Source: Fictibacillus sp. BK138
Lineage (GTDB): Bacteria; Bacillota; Bacilli; Bacillales; Fictibacillaceae
Assembly (NCBI RefSeq): GCF_004216955.1
Contig: NZ_SGXL01000001.1
Coordinates: forward strand, 496,001-560,000
Direction of reading: 5' to 3'
Length of the DNA stretch: 64,000 bases
In this document: positions 7,745 through 15,141 of the stretch, piece by piece
Numbering within the stretch: the first letter of the stretch is position 1
Layout: each line of letters starts with the position of its first letter
Notes under the pieces: generated by a model
Databases searched by the model: none
The model's input: only the letters and a program-made list of their open reading frames with translations
Told to the model about the DNA's origin: nothing
Program-made: the position numbers and the translations under genes

Positions 7745-8548
7745 ATGAATATCGTCGAGATCCTGAATCAATTGAGCGACCGCTTTTTTAAGATGAGGGT
7801 GTACGATCTGTCAGCTCAGATGGCTTATTATTTTCTGATGTCGGTTTTTCCGTTCTTGTTAGTGATCTATTCATTCATGACGTATCTGCCTCTAAATGAA
7901 GGCAATATTTTGGAGCTGATCCAACCGTATGCACCAGATGCGACGTACGCGCTGATCGAAAAGACGTTATCTTATACGGTGAGAAGACAGGAGGGAAATC
8001 TCCTTTCGTTGAGCTTGGTTGTTACATTGTGGCTGTCTTCGATGGGCTTTCAGTGTATGAAACGCATATTGAATGATGCGTATGAGGTGCGAAACGATGA
8101 GAATATGGTGAAACAAATATTCGAGAGTCTCTTGTTGACGATTGGGTTTATGATTGCGGTGCTGTTTTCGGTGATCGTGCCTCTTTTTGAAAAAATATTA
8201 AGTGTGTATTTGAAGGGGATATTTTCGATTGTTGAATTTCAGAAGTTGTGGATCGTCGTGCAGTGGGGGATTGGGACTGTTTTTTTGCTGGTCTTTTTTC
8301 TTGTGCTGTATTCATTCGCACCAAGCATCAGGCTCGGTTTTAGCAAAGTAGTTCCAGGAGCATTCTTCGCCACGATTGGCTGGCAGCTCGTTTCGATGGG
8401 GTTTGCCTCTTACGTTAGTGGAAGTAATTATTCAGCGCTGTACGGTCAAGTGGCCGGTTTAGTTGTGCTGATGCTGTGGTTTTACCTGTCTGCGATGATT
8501 ATTATACTGGGTGGGCTGCTGAATACGGTGGTCTTTCCGAGTGATTAA
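7745..8548 (+). CDS. YihY/BrkB-family inner membrane protein
   Basis: A 267-residue integral membrane protein of the YihY/virulence factor BrkB family (UPF0761), with about six membrane helices. The N-terminal 'LSAQMAYYFLMSVFPFLL' and the central 'LWLSSMGFQCMKRILNDAYEV' are characteristic; the C-terminal 'VLMLWFYLSAMIIILGG' also matches. The family has no settled biochemical role despite an old RNase BN annotation. The ATG follows AGAGGTG. A strong terminator follows the stop. Confidence 0.88.
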   Translation: MNIVEILNQLSDRFFKMRVYDLSAQMAYYFLMSVFPFLLVIYSFMTYLPLNEGNILELIQPYAPDATYALIEKTLSYTVRRQEGNLLSLSLVVTLWLSSMGFQCMKRILNDAYEVRNDENMVKQIFESLLLTIGFMIAVLFSVIVPLFEKILSVYLKGIFSIVEFQKLWIVVQWGIGTVFLLVFFLVLYSFAPSIRLGFSKVVPGAFFATIGWQLVSMGFASYVSGSNYSALYGQVAGLVVLMLWFYLSAMIIILGGLLNTVVFPSD

Positions 8549-8550
8549 TT

Positions 8551-8579
8551 AAAGCCCCTTTCGTGTAAAGGGGCTTTTC
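8551..8579 (+). terminator. terminator after YihY-family gene
   Basis: Perfect hairpin AAGCCCCTTT/AAAGGGGCTT with a five-base loop and a short T run. Confidence 0.85.
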
Positions 8580-8607
8580 ATCGCATTCTTCAAGTGATGA
8601 AATCGGG

Positions 8608-8755
8608 TTTTACGGTACGTGTTCTTTTAATCTGTTACACGTTCGCTCAAAAAAAGCTCGCTACGCTCAGAATTCTTCATCTACGCTCAAAATGTCTTGA
8701 GTTTCGCTCAGAATCTGTGAGTACCGCTCAAACATACCCACTTTTCGCTCAAACC
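8608..8755 (-). repeat. 21-bp-period array, TTTGAGCG core with cap (minus orientation)
   Basis: Read on the minus strand, GAGCG cores recur every 20-21 bp (plus-strand CGCTC at 8644, 8664, 8684, 8705, 8725, 8746: six units). The innermost unit runs into the cap GCGAACGTGTAACAGATTAA...GAACACGTACCGTAAA at 8608-8647, which contains ACGTGT/ACACGT as an inverted repeat. The array lies between the convergent YihY and DUF1445 genes. Confidence 0.85.
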
Positions 8756-8795
8756 AAAAAAAGTGCCTCCGCAAAGGAGACACCTTTGTACAATA

Positions 8796-9587
8796 TTATA
8801 AAACCCCAAACTTCTCATCACGAACATCAGTAATAAACATATGCCCCGGGGCGTGAGTAATCATGATTTCAGGCTTCACATGCATCGCCACCGCTTGAGG
8901 TGTCACCCCGCATGCCCAGAACACCGGAACTTCGCCTTCATGAATCTGAACGGGATCACCGAAATCAGGCTGGTACAGGTCATAGATCCCGATGCTCTCG
9001 GGATTTCCGATATGAACGGGCGCACCGTGAACGGAAGGGAAGCGGCTTGTGACTTGAACGGCCCGAACGACATCTTTTTCAGGTAGCGGCCTCATACTCA
9101 CAACCATCGGACCCTCAAACCGCCCAGCCCCAACGCATTCGATGTTCGTTTTAAACATCGGAACGTTGCACCCGCGCTCAATATGGCGTACTGGAATGCC
9201 GTTATTCATCAATGCATGTTCAAACGTGAAGCTGCAGCCGAGTAAAAAACCGACCATGCCATCATCCCAGAGATCTTTAATATCTGTTCTTTCTTCAGCC
9301 AATTCACCGTTTCGATAAACGCGGTACTTAGGAATATCCACTCGCAGATCCGCATCAGGAGCGACAAGCGCAGGCACAGCTGAACCTGGCTCCGTTACAT
9401 CCAGTACAGGACATGGCTTCGGATTCCGCTGGCAAAACAAAAGGAACTCAAACGCCAATTCTTTTGGCAAAACGACTAAGTTTCCTTGCGTGTACCCGTT
9501 AGCGAGTCCGCTTGTCGGCTTCCGCCAATCACCGCGTCTGATCATATCGCGCGCTTCAGCAGGATTCATACGGTCTAGTGCATTCAT
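8796..9587 (-). CDS. DUF1445 putative hydro-lyase (YcsI / D-glutamate cyclase-like)
   Basis: A 263-residue protein of the DUF1445/UPF0317 family, whose Bacillus subtilis member is YcsI and whose mammalian relative is D-glutamate cyclase, which interconverts D-glutamate and 5-oxo-D-proline. Visible family features are 'MNPAEARDMIRRGDW' at the start, 'GYTQGNLVVLP', 'DDMVGFLLGCSFTFE'-like sequence near residue 110, 'RPLPEKDVVRAVQVTSRFP' and 'PVFWACGVTPQ'. The ATG follows GAGGGGGAG. It is last in the minus-strand series pxpB-pxpC-NRAMP-this gene, supporting a role in 5-oxoproline or D-glutamate metabolism. Confidence 0.88.
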   Translation of the reverse strand: MNALDRMNPAEARDMIRRGDWRKPTSGLANGYTQGNLVVLPKELAFEFLLFCQRNPKPCPVLDVTEPGSAVPALVAPDADLRVDIPKYRVYRNGELAEERTDIKDLWDDGMVGFLLGCSFTFEHALMNNGIPVRHIERGCNVPMFKTNIECVGAGRFEGPMVVSMRPLPEKDVVRAVQVTSRFPSVHGAPVHIGNPESIGIYDLYQPDFGDPVQIHEGEVPVFWACGVTPQAVAMHVKPEIMITHAPGHMFITDVRDEKFGVL

Positions 9588-9605
9588 GAAAGCTCCCCCT
9601 CGACT

Positions 9606-10796
9606 TTATGCAAATAACTTAGGCAGTCCTGTGTACAGTGAATAAACACTCATGACCGCCATGATCACAACGATCAGCACACCGAAAATTGTCATCCACA
9701 TGGGATGTTTGTAGTCACCGACAATCTTTGGTTTGTAAGCCGCAATCAGCATCACACCTAATGAAATCGGTAAAATTAATCCGTTTAATGATCCTACTAA
9801 AATGAGAATCTTAACCGGCTGTCCAATAATTGTGAAAACCAATGTTGAAACAGCAATAAACCCGATGATGATCCACTTATGATATTTTTCCAAAGTAGGG
9901 CTGAATGTACGAATGAATGAAACGGACGTGTAAGCTGCCCCAACAACAGAAGTGATGGCAGCCGCCCACATGACAACACCGAAAATTTTATAACCAATAT
10001 TACCGGCAGCTAATTTAAACACGGAAGCCGGCGGGTTAGCTGGATCAAGCGTCAATCCTTGCGCCACGACGCCAAGTGCCGCTAAAAACAAGAAGATACG
10101 CATGATAGACGCAATCCCGATTGCCGAGATGGATCCGCGTGTCACTTCACCTAAATTTTCTTTCCCTTTGATTCCTGCATCAAGCAAACGGTGTGCACCG
10201 GCAAATGTGATGTAACCGCCGACTGTTCCTCCGACAAGCGTTACAATCGCAAGTACATCGATCGTGTCTGGAGCGAACGTTTTTACAACCGCTTCTCCAA
10301 CAGGAGGCTGAGCGGTGAACATCACGTAAATCGTTAACGCGATCATGATGAAACCAGCCACTTGTGTGAAACGGTCCATCGCTTTTCCAGCTTCACGGAC
10401 AACGAATACTAAAATGGCGATAATTCCACTGAGCAATGCCCCCATTTTAGGAGAAACACCAAAAAGAACGTTAACTCCAAGTCCAGCTCCAGCGATGTTA
10501 CCGATGTTAAACGCGAGTCCACCCATTACGATCAACGCGGCAAGGAAAAAGCCTAAGCCAGGGAGAACATCGTTTGCGATATCCTGCGCTCTTTTTTCGG
10601 AAACCGCGATAATGCGCCACACGTTCATCTGCGCTCCAATATCAATAATGATGGAAGTTAAAATAACAAAACCAAAACTGGCAGCGAGAATGGACGTGAA
10701 GTGCGTCGTTTGTGTTAAAAATCCTGGTCCGATAGCGGATGTCGCCATTAAAAACGCCGCGCCCAGCAGTATACTAGCTTTCGATTCTTTCTTCAT
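9606..10796 (-). CDS. NRAMP-family transporter (YcsG-like)
   Basis: A 396-residue polytopic membrane protein of the NRAMP/divalent metal transporter superfamily with about 11 helices. The first helix has 'SAIGPGFLTQTTHFTSIL' instead of the metal-binding DPGN of true NRAMPs, so metal transport is doubtful; YcsG-type members are always found with 5-oxoprolinase genes and may move an organic substrate. The ATG follows AAGGAGGAAG. It lies 15 bp downstream of pxpC and 18 bp upstream of the DUF1445 gene, in one operon. Confidence 0.85.
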   Translation of the reverse strand: MKKESKASILLGAAFLMATSAIGPGFLTQTTHFTSILAASFGFVILTSIIIDIGAQMNVWRIIAVSEKRAQDIANDVLPGLGFFLAALIVMGGLAFNIGNIAGAGLGVNVLFGVSPKMGALLSGIIAILVFVVREAGKAMDRFTQVAGFIMIALTIYVMFTAQPPVGEAVVKTFAPDTIDVLAIVTLVGGTVGGYITFAGAHRLLDAGIKGKENLGEVTRGSISAIGIASIMRIFLFLAALGVVAQGLTLDPANPPASVFKLAAGNIGYKIFGVVMWAAAITSVVGAAYTSVSFIRTFSPTLEKYHKWIIIGFIAVSTLVFTIIGQPVKILILVGSLNGLILPISLGVMLIAAYKPKIVGDYKHPMWMTIFGVLIVVIMAVMSVYSLYTGLPKLFA

Positions 10797-10811
10797 ACTC
10801 TTCCTCCTTGA

Positions 10812-11825
10812 TTACTTCGATTCTTGTTTGATTTTTAGTGAGATTCCTTGTTTCAACTGGTGGATTTGTTTTTCTCGGTCTAAATAGAGCTGTTGCGCGA
10901 CTTCATGTGAAACCTCGGTGAACTGTACTTTGTCGCCAGGCTTCAGCTGTGCCATGATGGGAAGATCAACCGTTGCGATCTGCCCGATTTTCGGATAGCC
11001 GCCTGTTGTTTGGCGGTCGGCGAGGAGCACGATTGGATTTCCTTCTGACGGAACTTGGATCGTACCGAAGTTCACCGCTTCTGAAAGCATTTCTTGTTCT
11101 TTTTCGAGTTGGAGTTCAGGTCCTTTCAAGCGGTAACCCATCCGATCAGACTGCGATGTCACGTCAAACGATTCTGTAAAAAGCTTCATCTGGCTGTCTT
11201 GCGTGAACCAGTCGTACTGTCTGCCTTTCATCACGCGCACTTTCGGTTTTGAAACAGCTGTTGACGTGAAATCTGACGCGATCGTCCACTGCATCTCAGC
11301 AAACTTTTGCCCGTCTAATTCAGCAGCCAACACTTCCGTAATTTGAGCAGCAAATTCACTAGGTTCCCCGAGTGTCAGTTCATCATCTGCTTGAAGCGGT
11401 TTTCCGTTGAAGCCCCCGATTCCTGCTCGTATGTAAGTTGATTTGCTGTCCATGATTTCTGGCAAAACGAATCCACCCGCGACGGCGAGGTAAGCACGGC
11501 AACCTGTTTTGCATCCTCCAAATTTCAGTTTACTTCCGGCTTTCACTAAAACAGAACGCCATAGTTTGACCCGCTTCCCATTAATAGAAGGAGAGAGGTT
11601 TCCGCCGCAAATCGAGATTAGCGTGTCTTCGGAAAATTCCATGTCAGGACCTAATAAAGTGAGCTCCAGGGTAGCTTCATTTTCATCATTGCCAACTAAC
11701 AGGTTTGCTATCCGGTGAGCGGTCGAGTCCATCACACCACTCGCGATCACACCGTATTTTTGATAGCCGTAGCGGCCAAAATCCTGAACACTTGTAAGGA
11801 GGCCTGGCTTCGTAATCTTAATCAT
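10812..11825 (-). CDS. pxpC: 5-oxoprolinase subunit C (KipA, biotin-dependent carboxylase-like)
   Basis: A 337-residue PxpC/KipA protein, partner of PxpB in the ATP-dependent hydrolysis of 5-oxoproline; the Bacillus subtilis homologue also antagonises KipI. 'ITKPGLLTSVQDFGRYGYQ' at the start, 'SGVMDSTAHRIANLLVGN' near residue 30 and 'ADRQTTGGYPKIGQI' near residue 268 are conserved. The ATG follows GGGAGGAG and overlaps the end of pxpB by 8 bases, indicating translational coupling. Confidence 0.92.
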   Translation of the reverse strand: MIKITKPGLLTSVQDFGRYGYQKYGVIASGVMDSTAHRIANLLVGNDENEATLELTLLGPDMEFSEDTLISICGGNLSPSINGKRVKLWRSVLVKAGSKLKFGGCKTGCRAYLAVAGGFVLPEIMDSKSTYIRAGIGGFNGKPLQADDELTLGEPSEFAAQITEVLAAELDGQKFAEMQWTIASDFTSTAVSKPKVRVMKGRQYDWFTQDSQMKLFTESFDVTSQSDRMGYRLKGPELQLEKEQEMLSEAVNFGTIQVPSEGNPIVLLADRQTTGGYPKIGQIATVDLPIMAQLKPGDKVQFTEVSHEVAQQLYLDREKQIHQLKQGISLKIKQESK

Positions 11826-12525
11826 TCTTGTTCTCCTCCCATTTTTGAAACTCTTCTTCTGTAATCGGGACGAATTTTATTTGATCTCCCGCTTGTAGAA
11901 GGCTTGGTGTATCGCCTTCCGGAAGAAAAAGTTTGCGCGGCGTTTTTCCGATCAGCTGCCAACCGCCAGGTGTTTCGATCGGATAGACTCCTGTTTGTTT
12001 GCCGGCAATCCCGACTGATCCAGCTGGAATCTTCAGTCGCGGATTTTTCCGTCTAGGTGCAGCGATCCGTTCATCCATCCCGCCAATATAAGGGAAGCCT
12101 GGCGCAAACCCGATCATATAAACGATGTACTCGCCGTTTGAATGAATGTCGATCACTTCTTCAGGGGTCAATTCGTTTCGTTCTGCCACTTCTTCCAAAT
12201 CTGGTCCGAACTCTCCGCCATAGCATACCGGAATTTCCACAACGCGCGGTTCTGCACCTTGCTCCACATCTAGTTTTTCCAAATGTGCGCTTAATTTCTC
12301 ACACACCTGTTCATATGGAAGAGTGTTTGTTTCGATTTTACAAGGGTCATAAAAAACGGCGACCGTCGTAAAACCAGGCACGTACTCAATCACCCAATCA
12401 AAAGACTTTTTCTCTAAAAAAGAGGAGACTTTATTCACTTTTTGCTGAATGTCTCGGCTGATGTCTTCGCCGAGCTCGATGATCACACTGTTGTCACCTA
12501 AAGGCTGCAATTTAAACTCCATCAT
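11818..12525 (-). CDS. pxpB: 5-oxoprolinase subunit B (KipI)
   Basis: A 235-residue PxpB/KipI protein. 'VIIELGEDIS', 'EIPVCYGGEFGPDLEEVA' near residue 97, 'IVYMIGFAPGFPYIGGMDE' near residue 132 and 'GSVGIAGKQTGVYPIETPGGW' near residue 168 are family signatures. In Bacillus subtilis KipI binds sporulation kinase A, but the ancestral role is in 5-oxoprolinase. Two adjacent ATGs follow GGGGAG; either could be used. It is first in the minus-strand operon, behind a probable sigma-A promoter with a cre-like site. Confidence 0.92.
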   Translation of the reverse strand: MMEFKLQPLGDNSVIIELGEDISRDIQQKVNKVSSFLEKKSFDWVIEYVPGFTTVAVFYDPCKIETNTLPYEQVCEKLSAHLEKLDVEQGAEPRVVEIPVCYGGEFGPDLEEVAERNELTPEEVIDIHSNGEYIVYMIGFAPGFPYIGGMDERIAAPRRKNPRLKIPAGSVGIAGKQTGVYPIETPGGWQLIGKTPRKLFLPEGDTPSLLQAGDQIKFVPITEEEFQKWEENKND

Positions 12526-12584
12526 TTTCTCCCCTATCTATTTATGTAAAATTAATCAGAATATTTGTATATTTATAAAGGTCT

Positions 12585-12612
12585 AGTATAAAGGAAAACG
12601 CTTTAAAATCAA
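12585..12612 (-). promoter_or_regulatory. probable sigma-A promoter of the pxpBC operon with cre-like site
   Basis: On the minus strand TTGATT (12612-12607), a 16-bp spacer and TATACT (12590-12585) form a reasonable sigma-A promoter. The spacer holds a cre-like sequence (plus-strand GGAAAACGCTTTAA, 12593-12606; 12 of 14 to TGWAANCGNTNWCA), so CcpA repression is plausible. Confidence 0.45.
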
Positions 12613-12737
12613 ACCTTCTTATCAATTGTTTCCCGATAGTAATTATTTCTAGTCTCGAATTTTCCATACAGGTGGTTTATCTTTAAACAAACGTATAGAA
12701 TGGGGAGTAGAAAACCCAGATAGGGAGTGTTGTAAAA

Positions 12738-13697
12738 GTGTATAATGAACCGATTTTTCTAAAACCTGTATTCAAAGACCGAATCTGGGGCGGAACAAAG
12801 CTTCGGGAAGAGTTCGGCTATGATATTCCATCAAAAACAACCGGTGAGTGCTGGGGAATTTCCGCTCATTCGAACGGACCGAGTGAAGTCGTGAACGGAC
12901 CATTAAAGGGAAAAACGCTTGATCAAGTATGGAACGAGCATCGCGAACTTTTCGCCGATCAAGAAGGAGAAGACTTTCCTTTATTGGTAAAAATTTTAGA
13001 TGCGAAGACAGATCTTTCTGTGCAGGTGCACCCGGATGATTCTTATGCACGTGAAGTAGAAGGCGAGGCATTCGGTAAGACAGAATGCTGGTACGTGATC
13101 GATTGTGAGCCAGGTGCTGAATTGGTGTACGGTCATCACGCGGGCTCGAAGCTTCAATTTGAAGAGATGGTCGCAGATGGCCGCTGGAACGATCTTTTAC
13201 GTAGGGTTGCTATTAAGCCAGGCGATTTCGTGTATGTGCCAAACGGAACGATTCATGCGATCGGTGCGGGAACGATGATCTTGGAGACGCAGCAAAGCTC
13301 TGATATCACTTACCGCGTGTATGACTATGACCGTCGTGATGATGCTGGAAACACGCGTGAGCTTCACATCGAAAAATCAATCGAAGTCGCGATGATTCCT
13401 CATCAGGATGCTGACTTCGAGCCTGTTTTATCAGCGAATGAGGATTTGAAAATCGAGAAGCTGATTAAAGAGAACTATTTTACGGTGTATCACTGGAACT
13501 TAGAAGGTTCAGTGGGTGCAGTAGAAAATCCGTCGTATCTTTTGGTGAGTGTGCTTGAAGGTGAAGGAGAGTTGAAGATTGGTGGTCAATCTTCTTACCA
13601 CTTTAAAAAAGGCGACCACTTTATCGTGCCATCGACCGTGAAAAACTTCGGAATGAGCGGGAAAGCGAAGTTTATCGTGTCACATCCGACGATTTAA
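12738..13697 (+). CDS. manA: mannose-6-phosphate isomerase, class I
   Basis: A 319-residue zinc-dependent phosphomannose isomerase interconverting mannose-6-P and fructose-6-P. Conserved parts are 'FKDRIWGGTKL' at residue 12, 'LSVQVHPDDSYA' near residue 94 (zinc ligands Gln and His), 'KTECWYVID' near residue 114 and 'VPNGTIHAIGAGTMI' near residue 168. The short class I Bacillus form is the expected length. The GTG start follows GGGAGTG by about 9 bases. It is monocistronic, but with the GH130 phosphorylase and ROK kinase downstream it completes a mannose route to fructose-6-P. Confidence 0.93.
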   Translation: MYNEPIFLKPVFKDRIWGGTKLREEFGYDIPSKTTGECWGISAHSNGPSEVVNGPLKGKTLDQVWNEHRELFADQEGEDFPLLVKILDAKTDLSVQVHPDDSYAREVEGEAFGKTECWYVIDCEPGAELVYGHHAGSKLQFEEMVADGRWNDLLRRVAIKPGDFVYVPNGTIHAIGAGTMILETQQSSDITYRVYDYDRRDDAGNTRELHIEKSIEVAMIPHQDADFEPVLSANEDLKIEKLIKENYFTVYHWNLEGSVGAVENPSYLLVSVLEGEGELKIGGQSSYHFKKGDHFIVPSTVKNFGMSGKAKFIVSHPTI

Positions 13698-13707
13698 AGA
13701 AAAGGAG

Positions 13708-13742
13708 CAACCGGAATCTGAGGGATTCCGGTTGTTTTTTGT
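13708..13742 (+). terminator. terminator after manA
   Basis: Hairpin CAACCGGAATC/GGATTCCGGTTG followed by six T residues. Confidence 0.85.
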
Positions 13743-13756
13743 TTGAAAAAGGGCAT

Positions 13757-13904
13757 GTGCGTGAAACAGAGGTGTTTCTGCGTGGAACGGTAGCTAGTCT
13801 GCGTGGAAACTGGGATTTTTGGCGTGGAACCGGACGCGTCCTGCGTGAAACTCCCTTCACTTTGCGTGAACGTGTAACAGATAAAAGAAGACGTACCGTA
13901 AAAA
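13757..13904 (+). repeat. 21-bp-period array, TGCGTGAAAC core with cap
   Basis: CGTG cores at 13760, 13781, 13802, 13823, 13844 and 13865 are spaced exactly 21 bp (GCGTGAAAC or GCGTGGAAC). The sixth unit merges with the cap GAACGTGTAACAGATAAAAG...ACGTACCGTAAA (13864-13904); here the right arm of its inverted repeat has one change (AGACGT). It separates the convergent manA and NERD genes, 14 bp behind the manA terminator, and is in direct orientation with the array at 14947. Confidence 0.88.
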
Positions 13905-13905
13905 A

Positions 13906-14874
13906 TTATACTAACTCATCGAGAAGATATGTTTTGTGCTTTCCAGCGATTTTACTAGGTAGTTTCAGAGAATCTAAAAGGTGTTTAACTGTATGCCTTG
14001 AAGGAATTTGAAGAAAGACGCAACACTCATGAATTGGTATTTTCGGGCTTATCAATAGTGCATATTCCTTTAATGTTTCAGTATGTGCTTGATTGCAATA
14101 ATGACCGCAGTCTAGACAAAACCACTTCCTTCTTGCTCTAATCATAGGAATTTTACAACATTTCGGACAGGCTACACCTTTAATTAAGTCATCCGCAGAT
14201 ATATTAAATTTTTTGAAAAGATCTTGATCGGTTTGATTATGATGTTTAAGCAGAAGCCGAGTTAATTTTTTGATGTCTTTTTTAGTGATGATGTCCTTTT
14301 TATGGTGCTTTTGATAGGTGTGGAATCTAGCTAGAAGGTTAGTGCTATGAGTAACAGATTTGGAGATATTCATATTTTTAGGAATGGACATAATTTTGGA
14401 GTTGGGGTTGCTGATAATCACCAATGATTCAATGGGAATCGTGGTAAATTTATGGAGAGCCAACCATTCTTTGAACAAATGAGTTTGCCGATAAAGTTGT
14501 GAGATTGGGTCTGGGAACACTTCTTCGATATCTTTATAAGTGCGGATTAGCTGGTGAAATTCTTGGTCAAAGAGTAGAGTACCAGAAATATGTTTCACTT
14601 CAATAATGAGAAAAAAAGATGGTGTTATGATAAGGATATCGATTTGAAAATGACTGGAGCCGAACGGAAGACGGAGATCGTGGAAAATGTGAGTTTCCTC
14701 TTTTGGGAGTAGGTCCAGATGAAAATCGAGGGATTTTTCACCTTTATAACCTGCAATGCTCCTCATAAGTTCGCCTTCAATTTCCTTCTCTGCAGGATGA
14801 TCAGGTGAAAAACGCTTATGTAGAAGTCTTAATTTCTTAATTTTAATAGATTCTGCTGCTTCTTTTACTATCAT
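13906..14874 (-). CDS. NERD-domain nuclease-related protein with C-terminal zinc ribbon
   Basis: A 322-residue protein. Residues about 37-150 form a NERD (nuclease-related) domain: 'GELMRSIAGYKGEKSLDFHL', 'HDLRLPFGSSHFQIDILIITP' and 'FFLIIEVKHISGTL' give the D...ExK catalytic pattern of restriction-like nucleases. Residues about 225-252 have CPKC...CLDC, a zinc ribbon. No signal peptide. NERD proteins are mostly uncharacterised; DNA or RNA processing or defence has been proposed. The ATG follows AAGGAG. The gene is bounded on both sides by direct copies of the 21-bp array, suggesting it arrived as a cassette, and its stop lies immediately beside the cap of the left array. Confidence 0.82.
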   Translation of the reverse strand: MIVKEAAESIKIKKLRLLHKRFSPDHPAEKEIEGELMRSIAGYKGEKSLDFHLDLLPKEETHIFHDLRLPFGSSHFQIDILIITPSFFLIIEVKHISGTLLFDQEFHQLIRTYKDIEEVFPDPISQLYRQTHLFKEWLALHKFTTIPIESLVIISNPNSKIMSIPKNMNISKSVTHSTNLLARFHTYQKHHKKDIITKKDIKKLTRLLLKHHNQTDQDLFKKFNISADDLIKGVACPKCCKIPMIRARRKWFCLDCGHYCNQAHTETLKEYALLISPKIPIHECCVFLQIPSRHTVKHLLDSLKLPSKIAGKHKTYLLDELV

Positions 14875-14946
14875 AACATCACTCCTTATGAAAAAATTCT
14901 CTTATGTGACGGGATAGTCCTGCAAGCGGATTATAGTTCCGTTATT

Positions 14947-15094
14947 TTGCGTGAAACAAAAGTGTTTCTGGGTGAAACCGACGGTGGTCTGTGTGGAAAT
15001 CGGGAATTTTGGCGTGGAACAAAGGGTGTTTTGCTTGAAACTACTATTATTTTGCGCGAACGTGTAACAGATAAAAGAACACGTACCGTAAAAC
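14947..15094 (+). repeat. 21-bp-period array, TGCGTGAAAC core with cap
   Basis: Cores at 14950, 14971, 14992, 15013, 15034 and 15055 are exactly 21 bp apart, with some decayed units (GGGTGAAAC, TGTGGAAAT, GCTTGAAAC). The last unit joins the cap GCGAACGTGTAACAGATAAA...GAACACGTACCGTAAA with an intact ACGTGT/ACACGT repeat. It is upstream of the NERD gene, in direct orientation with the array at 13757. Confidence 0.88.
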
Positions 15095-15108
15095 TACCAA
15101 TCACCAAT

Positions 15109-15140
15109 AATGAAAGCCCCTTGCTACCAAGGGGCATCAT
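15109..15140 (-). terminator. terminator after the LacI-family gene
   Basis: Hairpin GCCCCTTG/CAAGGGGC with a four-base loop (15115-15134); on the minus strand a CTTTCATT tail follows. Confidence 0.7.
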
Positions 15141-15141
15141 T

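Noticed and set aside
8608-8755. CRISPR array
   Set aside because: Repeats are about 9-10 bp with ~11-bp spacers, far shorter than CRISPR units, and no cas gene is present.
10345-10887. 180-residue plus-strand ORF
   Set aside because: Antisense to the NRAMP-family gene, which has clear family motifs and a ribosome site.
13739-14011. An ORF through the 21-bp array coding a seven-residue repeat (LRGT, LRGN, WRGT, LRET)
   Set aside because: The heptad pattern is a by-product of a 21-bp (seven-codon) DNA period. There is no ribosome site, other arrays with 20-bp steps lose the frame, and the product shows no protein-level constraint.
13906-14874. Restriction-modification system around the NERD gene
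   Set aside because: No methyltransferase or specificity subunit is nearby; only a single nuclease-related protein is present.
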